Source: Mytilisepta virgata
Taxonomy: Eukaryota > Mollusca > Bivalvia > Mytilida > Mytilidae
DNA length: 64,000 bases
Reading direction: 5' to 3'
NCBI GenBank assembly: GCA_028015205.1
Contig: CM051514.1
Location: 49,864,150-49,928,149, forward strand
Shown: in pieces, positions 36,401-49,663 of the stretch
Numbering within the stretch: the stretch's first letter is position 1
How the letters are laid out: each line of letters starts with the position of its first letter
Translations under genes and position numbers: made by a program
Notes under the pieces: model-generated
Database searches by the model: none
Told to the model about the DNA's origin: nothing
Seen by the model: only the letters and a program-made list of their open reading frames with translations

Positions 36401-39400
36401 AATGGGAACCAACTGTGCTCCTCTCCTCGCCGATCTGTTTCTGTACTAATATGAAGCGGACTTCATTCAAGTGTTACTATGTGAAAACAAAAGAAACTAG
36501 CCCAATCCTTTAATTTCACTTTTCGTTATATAGATGATGTGTTGTCGTTAAATAACGACAAATTCCAAGACTTTCTACATCTTATCTACCCCAGTGAGCT
36601 TGAAATTAAAGATACTACAGATACACCAAAGTCCGCTTCATATTTGGATTTGTTTCTTGAAATAGACTATGAGGGACGTTTGAAGACAAAACTTTATGAC
36701 AAACGTGATGACTTCAACTTTCCTATTGTTAATTTTCCCTTCTTGGATAGCAATATACCAGCATCGCCTGCATATGGCGTCTACGTTTCTCAGTTTATCC
36801 GATTTTCAATGGCAGCGTGAGTTACCCTGACTTTCGACAAAGATGATTACTGCTGTCACAAAAGCTTCTTAACCAGGGTTTTATCAGGGATAAGTTGATG
36901 TCATCACTTAAGAAATTTTACGGTCGTCATCATGAATTGATTGAGCATTACAGTGTTCCAATACCTAAGATGATGTTGGACCTGTTCCCACTGTCGTAAC
37001 CTTTCATGTGCCTCAACCGATTTGTGACTTCCACCGGATTGACGTATACGGAGCAGCAACTGCTTACCCTTCCGGAGCACCTGGGTTCACTCATGGTTTT
37101 TATAGGAGATCGTGTTGTTCATTGTTTTTTAGTTTTCTGTGTTTATTTGTTGTGCTTGTTGCTGTTCATTTGTCTTCCCGGGTCTGTCTTTCCAATGGAT
37201 TACGTTTTTTTTTTATTGTTCCTTAGGTATATTTGTCCTTTCTTTTAACCCAATCACTACTCTGCAATCAGACTATTTCGACATCTGATGTTTCTGTTTG
37301 CATTTTTTTGGTATGGTTGTTTCTTGTCTAAAGGTATGTCGATTGGGTGGTGTTCATTAATTGGAATATCATTGTTCACCTTTCCTGACATTCGTCTTAT
37401 TATTTACTTACATTCTTTGGGAATGATATCAAAAGGATACGCTCTTTAAAAAGTACAATACAAACTGTGTGATAAAACTCGCGATAATTAATAAACAAAT
37501 ATATATGTCACAGTGTTTCTTTAAATACATTATATTTATATTGCTAGTATTCCTATTATTTTTCTACCATTAGACATTTGACAGGTCAGAGTCGAATTGT
37601 CATTTGTATTTCTGTGAAAAAGTGGGAAATCAAAGTTAACGTAATACACAATGTAAAACTTTGAACTACATTTTTATAATCTTAACTTTACAGAATCACG
37701 CAGTAATGATTCAATCATTGAAATCCTGCTTATTAGCTATCATAATCTTTTACAATCATTATGTTAATTGACTTTTGCTTGGTACAATACTCATCGTTTC
37801 ATGTTGTTCTGATAGCCAATAGTCACACTGTCATAGTCGCTGACATCCTGCTTCGGAAATAGCTTCCTGCCCGTAAAGTCTGTATGATTATAAATATTGT
37901 TCTCCAAATTAATGGCTTCCGTGTTTTCATAATTACTTGTTTGCATTGGTTTTCTATGTGTAAATTTTATTCCACTGTCACTGCCTTCCTGTATATTTTC
38001 ATCTGTGTGTATGATATCCTTTACAACGCTGTAGTATGCTGATATTTGCGGACGTCCACTATTGTTTGGCATATTGTTTAGGGTTATTTCAGGTATCTCA
38101 GAATTGAAATTCTTCGCTCCACCCTAAATATCAATTGAAATGATATGGAATATACCTCAATAAGAAAACATGTACTTTCAAAATAAATTCATACATTAAA
38201 TTCGTTACAATGGACTTTTCTGCTAGAACTTTTCATCATATACACCCCTGACCAAAAATATAATAACCTAAAATGTTCATATGCAATATGTTTCTTGTTT
38301 GGACGAATCTGTCTCAAATATTCAAAGTTTTTTAGTAGACTAAAAACAACTTATTTTGGTACCACTATTGAAGAATCTTTTCCAGATATAATATGAAACC
38401 ATTTTAAAGTGTAAAATTAATTTCTTGATGACACTGAAGTTTGGTGAATACGTTATTTGCATCTATCAAATAGCATTGTATTTGTGGTATTGTCGTTGCG
38501 AATTGGGGTATGACGATCACAAATTCATAGCGCATTCTCATTAAAACTGGTTAACAACATATCAACTACAAAATACAAATTGTACAGTCAGAAGCCATAC
38601 ATTAGTCTCCACTTGGAAATTTTGCTATCCACAACATAAAACTACAATTTTTCAAAATTTAGTCCTGAAGGTATTTTTTATGATTTTAATGAAATTTGTA
38701 TTGATGAACGAGAAATATCTATAATTTATTCTGATAATATTACAATATCATAATATTTTATTGTTTTTTTAAATCTACAATTTTAAATACAAATATTAGT
38801 TTTGAACAGCATTTTCACTAGTAAACATATGAAATTTTGAGACACATAAAATCTTATTTATGTTTAATTAATGATTTCTCTTTAATACGAAATGGCAGAA
38901 ATATTCAGAATTATCTAAAGAAAACAAATATTGTTCGTATACATTTTATAATTATGGAATAAAGAATAATATCTGGACAGTATTTTGAAATAAGGTATTT
39001 TTATATAAATTGTATAGGGGAATTTACAAGTGGGAACTTATTTGTCTACCACAGCTGAATTTTTTTAACATAGAACCCTATAAAAAAAACAGCCAAATTG
39101 ACTGCAACACTTACATTTTTAGTCCTCCTCAAGGTGAAAAGATAAAATCCAGGTGAGCGATACAGACTCTTGAGAGCCTCTAGTTTATTAATATTATTAT
39201 CATTATTATTTTCTTTTAGTTATACATGAATCCTGCTGGGATTTGCCTGCCATTTTGAATAAGAATAAATAATATAATAATAATAACATATTAATAAACT
39301 AAATAGAATTGAAATAAGACAGTACAGAAATAAACCACTACAAATGGGAACTCCTACTTAATTTGATGTTTTCAATGTAATGGAATAGATATTCTAACAT

Positions 39401-42400
39401 ATCTTTATAAGCTTTTTTTTAACTTAACATACGATCATTACAGAAAGACCTTGAATAATAAGCGTCTTTCTGGAAACCTCACGCTTAGTTTTAAGATGTA
39501 AGTAACAATTACAAAACAACAATATTTTAAAACGACGGCGCCCCATGCACAGTACCGTCTGGAAAAATATAATGTTTAATGGAAAAAAGTGTAAAATTGC
39601 ACAATTACAAATTAAATCTGTCAATTTTCTTTTCTTTCCGGTGTAAACTGTGGAGATTTTATAATTACAAACTTTTTTGTGGTGGACGGACAGACAGATA
39701 AAAATAAAATGAGACAATTTACATATAGACCTACGAAATGTACCTCTTGTGATACTGGATATTAAAAAAATAAACTAATTTGGTGGCATTATATTTTAAT
39801 TCTAATTGATCCGTCTTTCTTTCTCCTATATATATTGATTTATATAAAACTGAAATAGGAACAACAGTTGAAAACACTATAAAAGTTACAACCATGAAAA
39901 CTCAAGAAGACTTTGATGAACAAAGTTCTGGTATGTATATCTGTATTTTAATAAGCGATTATTACATGCAGAATTTTACAAAAAAGCCTTTAATAATAAG
40001 TGCTTTCTGGAAACCTCACGCTTAGTTTTAAGATGTAAGTAACAATTACCAAACACCAATAATTTAAAACGCCAGCGAACCATGCACAATACCGTCTAGA
40101 ATTGATCATAATGTTGGAAATCCGGTTAAAGATATAATGATGAATTAATAAGCACAACTATCAAAACCCAAAACAATTAAAACAAACAGAAATCCAAATT
40201 CAGCTAAGGTTACCTCTGCATCAATAGGAAGAGCCTTAGAAATTTGTTGTAAATTTTTATCAAATTTTGAACGGAAAATATAAAGGTATTTAAGTAATGA
40301 ATGATGCCATGACAAAAATTCTGGCTACCGGGCTGATATGTATAATGTATAATGTACAATGGAAAAATTGAAATCATTCTTCTTTTTACATATTTTGATA
40401 TTCTTGGAAGGCTGTTCAATCATTACATTTAATCATTGTACCCTTAGGAATTAAAACGGCCTGTCGACATCAACAGTGTTGCCAAAGAGCAACAAAAACG
40501 TTATCCAACGAGAAAAAATACTTTATTTGTTAACAATATCGAAATGAATAGGATATATGCAGAAAACAAATCAAAACAAATCTCTTCTGACATCTTTCGA
40601 GCCTTTTTATCCTTACACACTGAAACACTAAATATATACGAAAAATGTTAAAGACGTGTTTCATTTTTAAGCGGCAATTACTCAAAGATTGATATGTATA
40701 ACAATAGCTCTTATTTTTTTCAAACCAGCGTATTTGGGATCTCATGTAACTTGGACTGGATATTTGACAACAGTTGAGAGTAAAGGAAATTATTTTGTCA
40801 GAATTAATTATGGTATGTTTTTGTGTATGATTCAACAACAAGTTTTGGAAAAATTGTTCGTGATGTTTGTCTGATAAAAGAATAAAACAACAATATTCGA
40901 ATAAACATCAAAATGGATAACAGGAAAGGTCAATAATAACATACCAATAAATCACATCAACCCAACTGACAACATGCCTTGCAAAAATAACATAAAAGAG
41001 TACAAAACACAAACATGAACACAACAGAGAGTCATGATAGCCTGACTTGGTACAAACATTGAATAGTGGTGGGGTTAAACCGGTTTTATATTTTTTAATT
41101 ATATATGAATTTAAGGCTTACTAATTATTATATATTACAGTTGTGGTTATAGGCATAATTTTTGGAGTGTTAATAATGCTAGGAATTATTGTACTCCTCG
41201 TAATACTGTAAGTTAAAACCTATTGTATAGCTTTAGTCAACACAGACTACAAAAAATGGAATATAACATGCAATCAGACATGGTGAATTTCCGACTGTGT
41301 TCCATAAATATCAGCAAAATAATACCAAAGTAACAAGATGGGTAGAGATGTCATTACGATCAAAATAACAAGACGAATTACTTAAAACAGTAACATAGGC
41401 AACAAATTCTATAAATAATAAAAAAAAAACATAACATACATTTGTACCAAAGAGAATCATAACAGACTGAACAACTACCAAAGTGAATTCAAAAAACCCC
41501 GCATTATTCACAATGTAATTCTTATCCACGTTTGTAACGTGTATTTCCATAGAGTACAGTCAGTGGCCATAAATAAGTTCCAACTTGTAAATGTCCGTGT
41601 AAATTCATATACAATTACTTTATTTAAAAATACTGTCCAGATGTTATTGTTTATTCCATAATTATGAAATTTATACGAACAATCTCAGAAATATTTATGT
41701 TTTCTTTAGATAATTCTTAATTTTTTTGTCATTTCGTATTTAAGAGAAATCATTAATTAAACACAAATAAGATTTTGTGTGTCAAAATTTCATATGTTTA
41801 ATAGGGAAAATGCTGTTCAAAATTAATATTTGTACTTAAATTGTAGATTTAAAAAACAATAAAATATTATATTGTGATATTATCAGAATATATTATAGAT
41901 ATTTCTCTGATCATCAATACAGATTTTATTAAAATCAGAAGAAATACCTTCAGGACAAAATTTAGAAAAATTGTGGTTTTATGTTATGTATAGCAAAATT
42001 TCTAAGTGGAGACCAATTTAAGGCTTCTGACTGTACAATTAGTTGATATGTTGTTAACCAGTTTTAATGAGAATGCGCTATGAATTTGTGATCCCCATAC
42101 CCCAATTCGCAACGACAATACCACAAATACAATGCTGTTTGATAGATGCAAATAATGTATTCACCAAAGTTCAGTGTCATCAAGATATTAATTTTACACT
42201 TTAAAATGGTTTCATATTATATCTGGAAAAGAGTTTTCAATAGTGGTACAAAAATAAGTTGTTTTTAGTCTACTGAAAAACTTTCAATATTTGAGACAGA
42301 TTCATTAATTCAAACAAGAAACATACTGCATATGAACAATTCATGTTATTATATTTTTGGTCATGGGTGTTTGTGGGACGAAAAGTTCTAGCAGAAAAGT

Positions 42401-42826
42401 CCATTGTAATAAATTGAATGTATGAATTTTATTTTTAAAAGTACATGTTTTCTTATTGAGGTATATTCCATATAATTTCAATTGATATTTAGTGTGAAGC
42501 GAAGAAATACAAAGTCTGAAATACCTGAAATTACTCTAAACAATATGTCAAACAATAGTGGGCGTCCGCAAATATCAGCATACTACAGCGCTGTAAAGGA
42601 TATGATACAAACAGATGAAAATATACACGAAGGCAGTGACAGTGGAATAAAATTTACACCTAGTTTACCAGTGCAAATGAGTAATTATGAAAACATGGAC
42701 GCCATTTATATGGAGAACAATGTTTATAATAATACATACCTCACGTGCATGAACCCATTTCCGAAGCAGGATGTCGGTGACTATGCCAATGTGGCTATTG
42801 GCTATCAAAACAACATGAAAAGATGA
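33471..42826 (+). CDS. Single-pass membrane receptor, copy C (expanded introns)
   Basis: Exons are 33471-33606, 35081-35302, 40729-40812, 41141-41207 and 42493-42826, all open with conserved phases. Exon 2 is the longest of the family (222 nt), with two N-glycosylation sequons (NKT, NAS) and the motif GYYWAY. The membrane exon reads VVIGIIFGVLIMLGIIVLLV. The tail has YENM, YMEN, YNNT, YANV and YQNN; YENM fits both YxN and YxxM. Intron 1 holds a solo LTR. Intron 2 is swollen to 5.4 kb by a broken second exon 2, an inverted receptor segment and an RT element. The exon 3 foldback element present in A, B and D is absent. Closest relative is copy A. As elsewhere, the signal-peptide exon is not visible. 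The insertions may reduce expression, but no coding break is seen. Confidence 0.75.
33931..34527. mobile_element. Solo LTR in receptor C intron 1
   Basis: The 597-bp insert begins TGTTACGG and ends CATAACA (TG...CA, inverted TGTTA/TAACA) and is flanked by 'atac' on both sides (33927-33930, 34528-34531). The homologous introns of A, B and D lack it. A poly(A)-signal-like 'aataaaa' occurs at about 33986. No internal coding region is left. The class (Ty3/gypsy-like) is inferred from the 4-bp target duplication. Confidence 0.75.
35673..35765 (+). pseudogene. Second exon 2, 5' part (unit C)
   Basis: After a normal 'tttattcag' acceptor it reads TFKCLITQRGNKTCSDSIDY then CANRNASFTS, clearly homologous to receptor exon 2. 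It stops at the breakpoint of an inverted segment, so this tandemly duplicated exon has lost its 3' half and donor. Confidence 0.8.
35969..37247 (+). mobile_element. 5'-truncated reverse-transcriptase retroelement
   Basis: The fragment starts within the RT domain (YWIPKLHKNPFKQRYIAGSA), includes QQTIAIPMGTNCAPLLADLF and the catalytic box FRYIDDVLSLNN (36521-36556), and ends with SPAYGVYVSQFIRF and a 3' tail to a TTTA-flanked junction. Breaks include an internal deletion before the palm, a TAA at 36447-36449, and frameshifts. RT copies DNA from its own RNA; YIDD holds the metal-binding aspartates. The layout fits a Penelope-like or LINE-type element; I cannot decide between them from this fragment. 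Confidence 0.8.
37791..38124 (-). pseudogene. Inverted receptor exon 5 copy
   Basis: The reverse strand from the acceptor AG reads VERRI then shifts frame because one base is missing in the 'gaagaaattc' segment. Downstream, 93 residues remain open (MPNNSGRPQISAYYSVVKD to YQNNMKR). It keeps YENT, YNHT, YDSV and YQNN motifs. It lies antisense within intron 2 of receptor C and lacks other exons. Confidence 0.8.
39061..39867. other. Duplicated intron 2 material in copy C
   Basis: Positions 39180-39460 match intron 2 of the other units (compare 4800-5090). A segment of about 90 bp at 39465-39555 recurs at 40005-40095, 'cctcacgcttagttttaaga' in both. No exon is present in this stretch. Open frames are not conserved. 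Confidence 0.55.
39868..39930 (+). pseudogene. Second exon 2, 3' part (unit C)
   Basis: It reads VENTIKVTTMKTQEDFDEQ and ends SSG at a normal donor (gtatgt), matching the 3' end of exon 2. It has no acceptor of its own. It may be the other half of the exon begun at 35673, now 4.1 kb away, or a third exon 2 copy. Confidence 0.7.
42493..42826 (+). CDS. Receptor C exon 5, tail with most tyrosines
   Basis: 334 nt, open, ending NNMKR. Compared with copy A, Tyr is gained in YMEN and YLTC, YENI has become YENM and YDNV has become YANV. Preceded by the same 'gatatttag' acceptor. Confidence 0.85.
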
Positions 42827-43600
42827 GTATAGTGCCAAGAAAAAGTCAACTGACATAATGATTGTAAAAGATTATGATAGCTAATAAGCTGGATTTCAAT
42901 GATTGAATCATTATATGGTGATTTTGTGAAGTTAAGATTATAAAAATGTAGTAGAAAGTTTTACATTGTGTATTACGTTAACTTTGATTTCCCACTATTT
43001 CACAGAAATACAAATGACAATTGGACTCTAAACTGTCAAATGTCTAAAGGTAAAAAAAAAATAATAATAGGAATACTAAAAATATAAATATAATGTATTT
43101 AAAGCAACACTGTGTCATATTTCTTTTTTTGTTAATTATCTCGAGTTTTATTACAGTGTATTTGATATGGTTTTTATTCATGCTACAAATCTTGCAGATT
43201 TCCAATTTGTATTGTACATTTTAAAGAGCATATCCTTTTGATATCATAGCCAAAGCATGTAAATAAATAATAAGACGGATGTCTGGAACAATGATATTTC
43301 AATTAATGAACACCACCCAATCGACAGATCTTTAGACAAGAAACAACCATACAATAAAAAACAAAATTCAAACAAAGAAACAGCAGTGGGTCGGAATAGT
43401 CTGACTTCATACAGAGTAGTGATGGGGTTAAACCTCCCCCTTTTCGCCCATGACCCTCTGATGCACACTATAAAATTCAATATATTATGATTACCGAAAA
43501 GGTGACAGCTGGTTATAAATATTAAAATTAGTTGAACAGTTAATAATTTAGAAGGAGTCAAAATGTAAACATTAAATATGGCTCTCATAGCTGTACGTAA

Positions 43601-45755
43601 AGTCAAGAAATACCAAAGGGATATTCGAAGGGGAGAAAAATCGTAACAACTGACAAACTGAACAACGAAGACAAGACCAAAACAATACATGCACTACAAT
43701 TAAAAACTAAAAAAAATATGAACAACATGGACCCAATCAAAAAACCGGGGGTAGACTCAGGTGCTCCGGAAGAGTAAGCAGTCTCTGCTTCCTGCAGGAC
43801 ACCCGCCATGCTGTCCATGTCAAATCCGATATGCGGAAGGGATAATATCAATGGAACAGGTCCATTTTCATTTGGGAAACGGTTTCTTCATACCTGTCAA
43901 CCAAGTCATGATGACGCCCATAAAACTTTAATAAGGATGACTTCAGCTTAGGAGCAACGTGCCCCTGTCTGAGCAACTTTTTTGTCAGAAGCCGGGCTCT
44001 GTCCAGGAAGTCAATGTATATGTTACAAGCTCTGGAATAACGTATGAGTTGTTAAATATATACTCCATACGCCGGCGCTTCTGGAATATTTCCGCTCAAA
44101 AATGGGAAGTTGACGATTGGAAGGTCAAAGTCATCCCGTTTGTCGTAAAGTTTTGTATTCAACCTTCCTCTGGTGTCAATTTCGAGGTGAAGGTCAAGAT
44201 AAGATGCAGACTTGGCAGTGTCTATTGTATCCTTAATTTCGAGCTCATTGGGATAGATGAGAAGTAAGAAATTCCCAAAACGTGAATTGTTGAGTGATAA
44301 GACATCATCTATTTAGCGGAAGCTGAAATTAAAGGTACGGGCTAATTTCTTCTGTTTTTCATTAAGACGACCGTCAAGGAAGTCTGCCTCATATGAGTAA
44401 ATGAACAAGTCGGCCAGTAGTGGCGCACAATTAGTACCCATAGGAATGCCAATTGTCTGTTGGAAAACACGTCCACCAAATTAAACAAATATGTTGTCGA
44501 TCAAAAATTCAATCATCAGGACAATTTCGTCCTCTATATATTTTTTGTTAGATTTAGAATGGTTATTAACAAAGTATGATTTATCTCTACAATGACAAGG
44601 TATGTGTATCTGTTGTTGCCATTTTTATTTAAAAGCATCGATGGATTAGATCTTTCAGCTTCTCCTTCAGTTGTGAATGAGGAATGGTGGTATAGAGGGT
44701 AGAGAAATCAAATGTTTTTATGCTGTTACAGACTGAAATGGACCGAGATCGTAAAATATTCTTTGTCTTTGGAGTTCTTTAATATCCACATTTGATTGAT
44801 GCCACTTCTTGAATAGCTTGTCTCACAATAACTTTGGAGGCCCGTTTTGACAGCTGTTAAAATAGAAGTTAAAAGTTGAGACAATGGTTTGGTGGAACAC
44901 TTGGCAGATCCAGCTATAAAGCGTTGTTTGTAATGACATTTATGTAACTTTAGTATCCAATACAAGGTAGGAAGATCAAGATCATCATCTTTGATGGAAA
45001 TACCAAATGACGACAAGACTGATCTATGATTGTCGGTTATTTCTTCCTTTGAAAGTGTAGTAGCTTTATAGGTAGGGTTGCCAAGTGACCTAGCAATCCC
45101 TAGTTCATTAATCAAGCATTGAATATAGTAGCTTTTGCATACAAAAACGATGTTATAAGGGGCCTTGTCTGCAGGAACAACATCATATTTGTCATGAATT
45201 ACGGACAATGTCTTGGCAGCATCGGGGTTGCTGAAGACTGATGTTCCTTTTTTATTCATAGTCCTTCTAAGTTTATCAATTCGGACATGTATCAACGATC
45301 TCACAGCTTTAATCCACTCTGAAAGTGAATCATGTGCTCTTGTTCACGTTTGGTCCATTTTCTGGCATAGTCCTCCACGGCATCCATCAGTAGTTTGAAA
45401 TTTCCAATTTATGGATGAGGGTTCGCGATACTTAGGACCTTTTGCAAGGACATCACGAAGAGACTCATTGCCTATGATATTTAAGTCTCCTGTGATGACA
45501 TGGCCAGCAGGACTATATTTGAATGGAGAACTGTTGCATGAACAATCCGGTGGCTTAGCTTTGAGATCGTCGATTTTGAGGTCCTGCAGTGCACGTTTGT
45601 GATTGAATATTTTTGATGCAATGGGTGTAGTATAGGTATAAGAAATAATGGGAACCGACTGATCGTTGAAATAAGGCGGAACTGTTAATTTGACCGATTT
45701 GTGGTGAAGGATATTGCCAAGATTTACGGCATCTAAACCTTTGTAAGTTGGTCTT
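43601..45755 (-). mobile_element. Reverse-transcriptase retroelement, long defective copy
   Basis: Read on the reverse strand, this starts with an N-terminal domain (PTYKGLDAVNLGNILHHK; DCSCNSSPFKYSPAGHVITG). It continues through MRSLIHVRIDKLRR and LPTLYWILKLHKCHYKQRFI and on to a degraded RT palm where the catalytic Tyr codon is a stop (TAA at 44313-44315, FR-stop-IDDV). Frameshifts separate the parts. The 3' tail carries 'caggtgctccggaagagtaa'. It replaced or deleted about 1 kb of the inter-gene region where the ribozyme dimers sit in units B and D. Not functional as is. Confidence 0.8.
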
Positions 45756-48700
45756 TTTGTTTGAATTTGTGGATTTTGCACTCTAAATCTGTATTATTAT
45801 TTTGCAGTTCTCTATTAACCCATTCGGTTTTACTCTTTTGAGCATCAATTATATTTTCTTAATTTAAAATCTACGACAATCAACTGATTGCAAAAAAAAA
45901 CAATGTTCATAAATTACTCTAAATTCCTTGTCACTTTAAATGTTTTATATATCATACATTAAGTTCATATAACTATAACGTAAGCCGTCAGACGAATACA
46001 TCCAAAAACCTCGTTTAAAGTCCATTTAGTAGCAAGTAATAAAAACACTACAGTGGATAATAAAGTTATCGATGAGTATGTAAGGCCGTCACTGCCGATC
46101 TTCACCACGTCCCCAGAGTTTACCGCGACCGTTTCTATTAGCCAGGGAAGTCCAAGACACACCAAAATATCAAATACGTTGCTTCCAATAGAATTAGAAC
46201 CGCCATGTCTCCAAAAACTGTATGGTATACGAAAAAGTGAGTTTATATAATAAGAAAGAAGAGATATTAATACTTGACTATATTCACGTGTCATAGGTTT
46301 ACGCAAAGCAACCGTGATTTCGATGTTTTTTTTCAACTTAAAGTCATATTGATCAGAATTTGTAGTGACATTAACCAGATTTTTGCTAATATTTTGTTCC
46401 CTTATTTTTGTTCGTCTTTTAATTGTAAATGGAACAGAATTCTAAAAGTATGGGAAAGTTTTTTCTTGCTTTTGTTTCCTATTGAAACATTTGTCATAAA
46501 ACAAGTATGTTAAAAATTATTTTTTGATACCAATTTTGATGCAAAAAAATGTGCACATTTCGTAGATTTACGACTGAACAGTTGTGCTCAATGCCTAAAA
46601 TGTTGAAAACCAAAACAACAATCCAAAATGTTGAAGCTCAAATTCAAAAGTGCCAAAATGACCAAAATGGTTAAGCCAAAACCATCTAAGGGCAGAGCTT
46701 TGCACAAGGGAGATACTATTTAGTTTCTGCAAATTTTACAATTTTGTAACAGTAAATTTAAAAGTATCTATTTCTGGCTATAGTATCAAATACTAGCAAC
46801 TGTTGGGATAAAATACAGTCTTAAAAGAGCCAACTATATTTTTAACATTGTTACATTTGTCGCTTTTTACAACGAAGTTTCAATATACACAAATTTAAAA
46901 CGGCCATAACGGGGAAGTATTTATGTAACTTTTATAAAAATTTGAAATTTAAAAAAAACTTGATTTAACAAGTGATTCAACTGCAAGTCCATTTTTATTG
47001 AAATACATGTATTGTTTATCAATAGGTATAAGTGCCTCGTTCAAAAAATTATTTTTACACGTCATGAATTTGCAGATTCATATCCTGCTTTCTATATCCT
47101 CTGTATGTATGACAAATGAAATTTTTCAAACATTTCCATATATATATATAAGTATGTTGAAAGATGAAACCTGGGAAAATAATAAACAATGCTTTCTCTT
47201 AATGTAAATTTCCTTATCACTCAAAGGAGAAATGTCATGTACGTTTAGATACGGTCTTATTGTGCATTATAATAAGTAACTTTTAATTTTTATAGTTTTG
47301 ATTTGGGTTCTTATTTTTTTTTTTTTTTTTGGCGTTCGAACACTTTGTACCATCTCATTCCGCTAACTTCATGCCAATCTGCTGCAGTATACCTACCACC
47401 TGTACAGTTATCACATACCATCTCTAAGTTTTATATTATTATTGAAGACCTTACAGTTACTTTCAAGATGAAGAACAACAAAACAATTGGTCATTTGATT
47501 TTTGTATCATGTTCCAGTACTGCACGGATATGTTTCTTTTTTACAAGAACCATGTGTTAGTTTGGTGTTTTTACGTAGGGTAGGAGGTACCTAAATCCGC
47601 TTAATTACATATTTTTTATGAAATTTTACATGCAGCTAGAATATTCAAAACTACATTTATCTAGCGAAATAATTTTATATTTAGATTTATATTTCGTCAA
47701 TAATTTGGATTTGAAATCCTTAGAGTAAAGGTCTTTTACTGTAGATTTTGTCTAAGAACTGCCGAAAAAACCAACAATTTCACTTTAAATAGTCATTTCA
47801 ATAATAAAATCCCTAGAATTTTCTATTGAACGAAATGCAATTGCTGTCAACTTAAATTCGAAGTAAATATAGTCACCAGCTTCGTTTTCGATGTGGAAAT
47901 CATTCAACTCATGTCCTGTCTGTAGAAACACTCGCCGTCGTGACGACGTTACGCTTATTTTGGCTTTTTTTCACGCTTTTTTTTGTCGATCTACATATAT
48001 ATTAATTTAACATACCTAAAAAACGAATCTGGTGACCTATAATAAAATTTATATATCAATAAAAAAAATTCAATGATTCAAATGAATTTCAAAAAAATCC
48101 TAGGGATAATTGATACAGAATTTTTCGGGAAGTATTAAATTAATAACAATTATTTTTTTATAATCAGATGCAAAATTTTATAAAAATCTGAAATATAGCC
48201 CCATTAGGTAATCTTCTACATTGTCACATGATACCTTCTGACAGTAATTTTACATACCATCTCTAGCAATAAACAAACTAGATAAACAATCTGGTACACT
48301 GGTACCCATTACTGTATCCACAATACCTGAAGAAGAGTCACCTGAAACGTAAATATTTTATCGGTATTGGATAGATACAGCTGTTTACCTACATGTAAAA
48401 TAACATCACAGTGTAAAAGCAATAGTCTTATTCTTGGAGAGTATGCGCCTGCGTTGAAACCGCACAAATGACAAGGAAGAGAAATAATATGAGGACATTT
48501 TTGTGATTACCCATCTAACACCAACCGAAATACGTAAATGTTTAAGTACTACATTATACGTATAAAACGTAGAAACACATTATAAAGATATAATAGTTTG
48601 AATGTACATATATGGTTTTTTATAACCGTTCTTCAAATTCCTTTTAAGGTTTTCAACAATATACCAATATCACACTTTACCAGAAGATCAAGACGACGCC

Positions 48701-48824
48701 TACCGTCATTTTAAGGGGCACTACTTATCAAGTACTGAAAAATGATTTCCGCTTTTTCAAAGTACACCAATAGAACTATTAGTAAAGCGTTCCTTTAAAA
48801 GCGTTATCCATTTTCCAGACAAAA

Positions 48825-48825
<1 letters not shown>

Positions 48826-48861
<36 letters not shown>
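48826..48861. repeat. (TA)n microsatellite, unit C
   Basis: About 36 bp of AT dinucleotides occupying the place where unit B has about 140 bp of unique sequence (28275-28415), so a deletion seems to have resolved at this repeat. Confidence 0.95.
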
Positions 48862-48862
<1 letters not shown>

Positions 48863-49555
48863 GGGGACTATCCAAGTCATAATTAAATATCGACAAAAAA
48901 AATACCGAAGCGATATAACAGTGGGAAAAGTTCACAAATTCTAAGTCCAAGGAATAGACAAAGTCAGGGGAATGGAATACAACAAACAAACGTGACAAGG
49001 ATAAAGGTATAACTAAAAGAATAAAAAACGTATAATAAACTGAATAAAACTAGAACAAGACGGCACAGAAACTAAAGCACTAGCAATCTGAACTCCCATA
49101 CAAAAAAACGGGCGTGATATCAGCTTCTCCGGAAGGGTAAGAAAATCTGGAGGAATTGGCATTCACAAAGTAATAAATTCTAGAATAAAGACTGGAGGGC
49201 AGTACCATGAAACATAACGACCACTACGGTACCACCACACAAATTTTCGAAAAATTAAAGATTATAAACTTTAAACGTTTTACGGATTAAAAACATAAAA
49301 GAGCACATTCTTATAAACAAGAAGGTGAAAAGGGTGTTACGGACGTAATTACATGTATTTTTATGTGTGTGTCAGTCAGAAAATGCCTGGTTTTTTTCGT
49401 TTAAAAAATAAGACAAAATTTTTTTTTTAATGCTATTATGATGTTGAAACAAAAATGAAAAAAAAATAATTTTTGTATTTACCAATGTTTAGGGTGCAAA
49501 TTGAGTATGTGTAGTGAAACCGGAATGATATATATAATATCTAAATAGCTTTTAC

Positions 49556-49659
49556 CTGCAATAGTTATCATCCAAACTATAACATAAGAAAATCCTGCAA
49601 TCTATGCAACTGACATAATAAAGGTCAAAGGGTAAGTCTTCCGCCATTTTTCTGGGTAC
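49556..49659 (-). pseudogene. NCKX-like membrane exon with nonsense codon
   Basis: 104 nt between acceptor 'ttgtag' and donor 'gtaaaa', phase 2 to 1, which fits the alpha-2 exon that follows. It encodes the segment just before alpha-2 (family pattern W-x3-Y-P-x-T-F...SY-x3-W). The TAG at 49602-49604 interrupts it. It is the only copy of this exon in the window. Confidence 0.82.
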
Positions 49660-49663
49660 CTAC

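Larger units (their letters stand above)
35766..39060 (-). other. Inverted receptor 3' segment inside intron 2 of copy C
   Basis: Positions 35766-35968 and 37248-39060 are the reverse complement of the sequence from receptor intron 4 through exon 5 and 3' flank (compare 58.0-60.34 kb). An RT element interrupts it at 35969-37247. The inverted exon 5 lies at 37791-38124. Confidence 0.8.

Noticed and set aside
43959..44267. 102-codon plus-strand frame
   Set aside because: Antisense to the degraded RT element on the minus strand.
45411..45602. 63-codon plus-strand frame
   Set aside because: Shadow of the RT element N-terminal region on the opposite strand.
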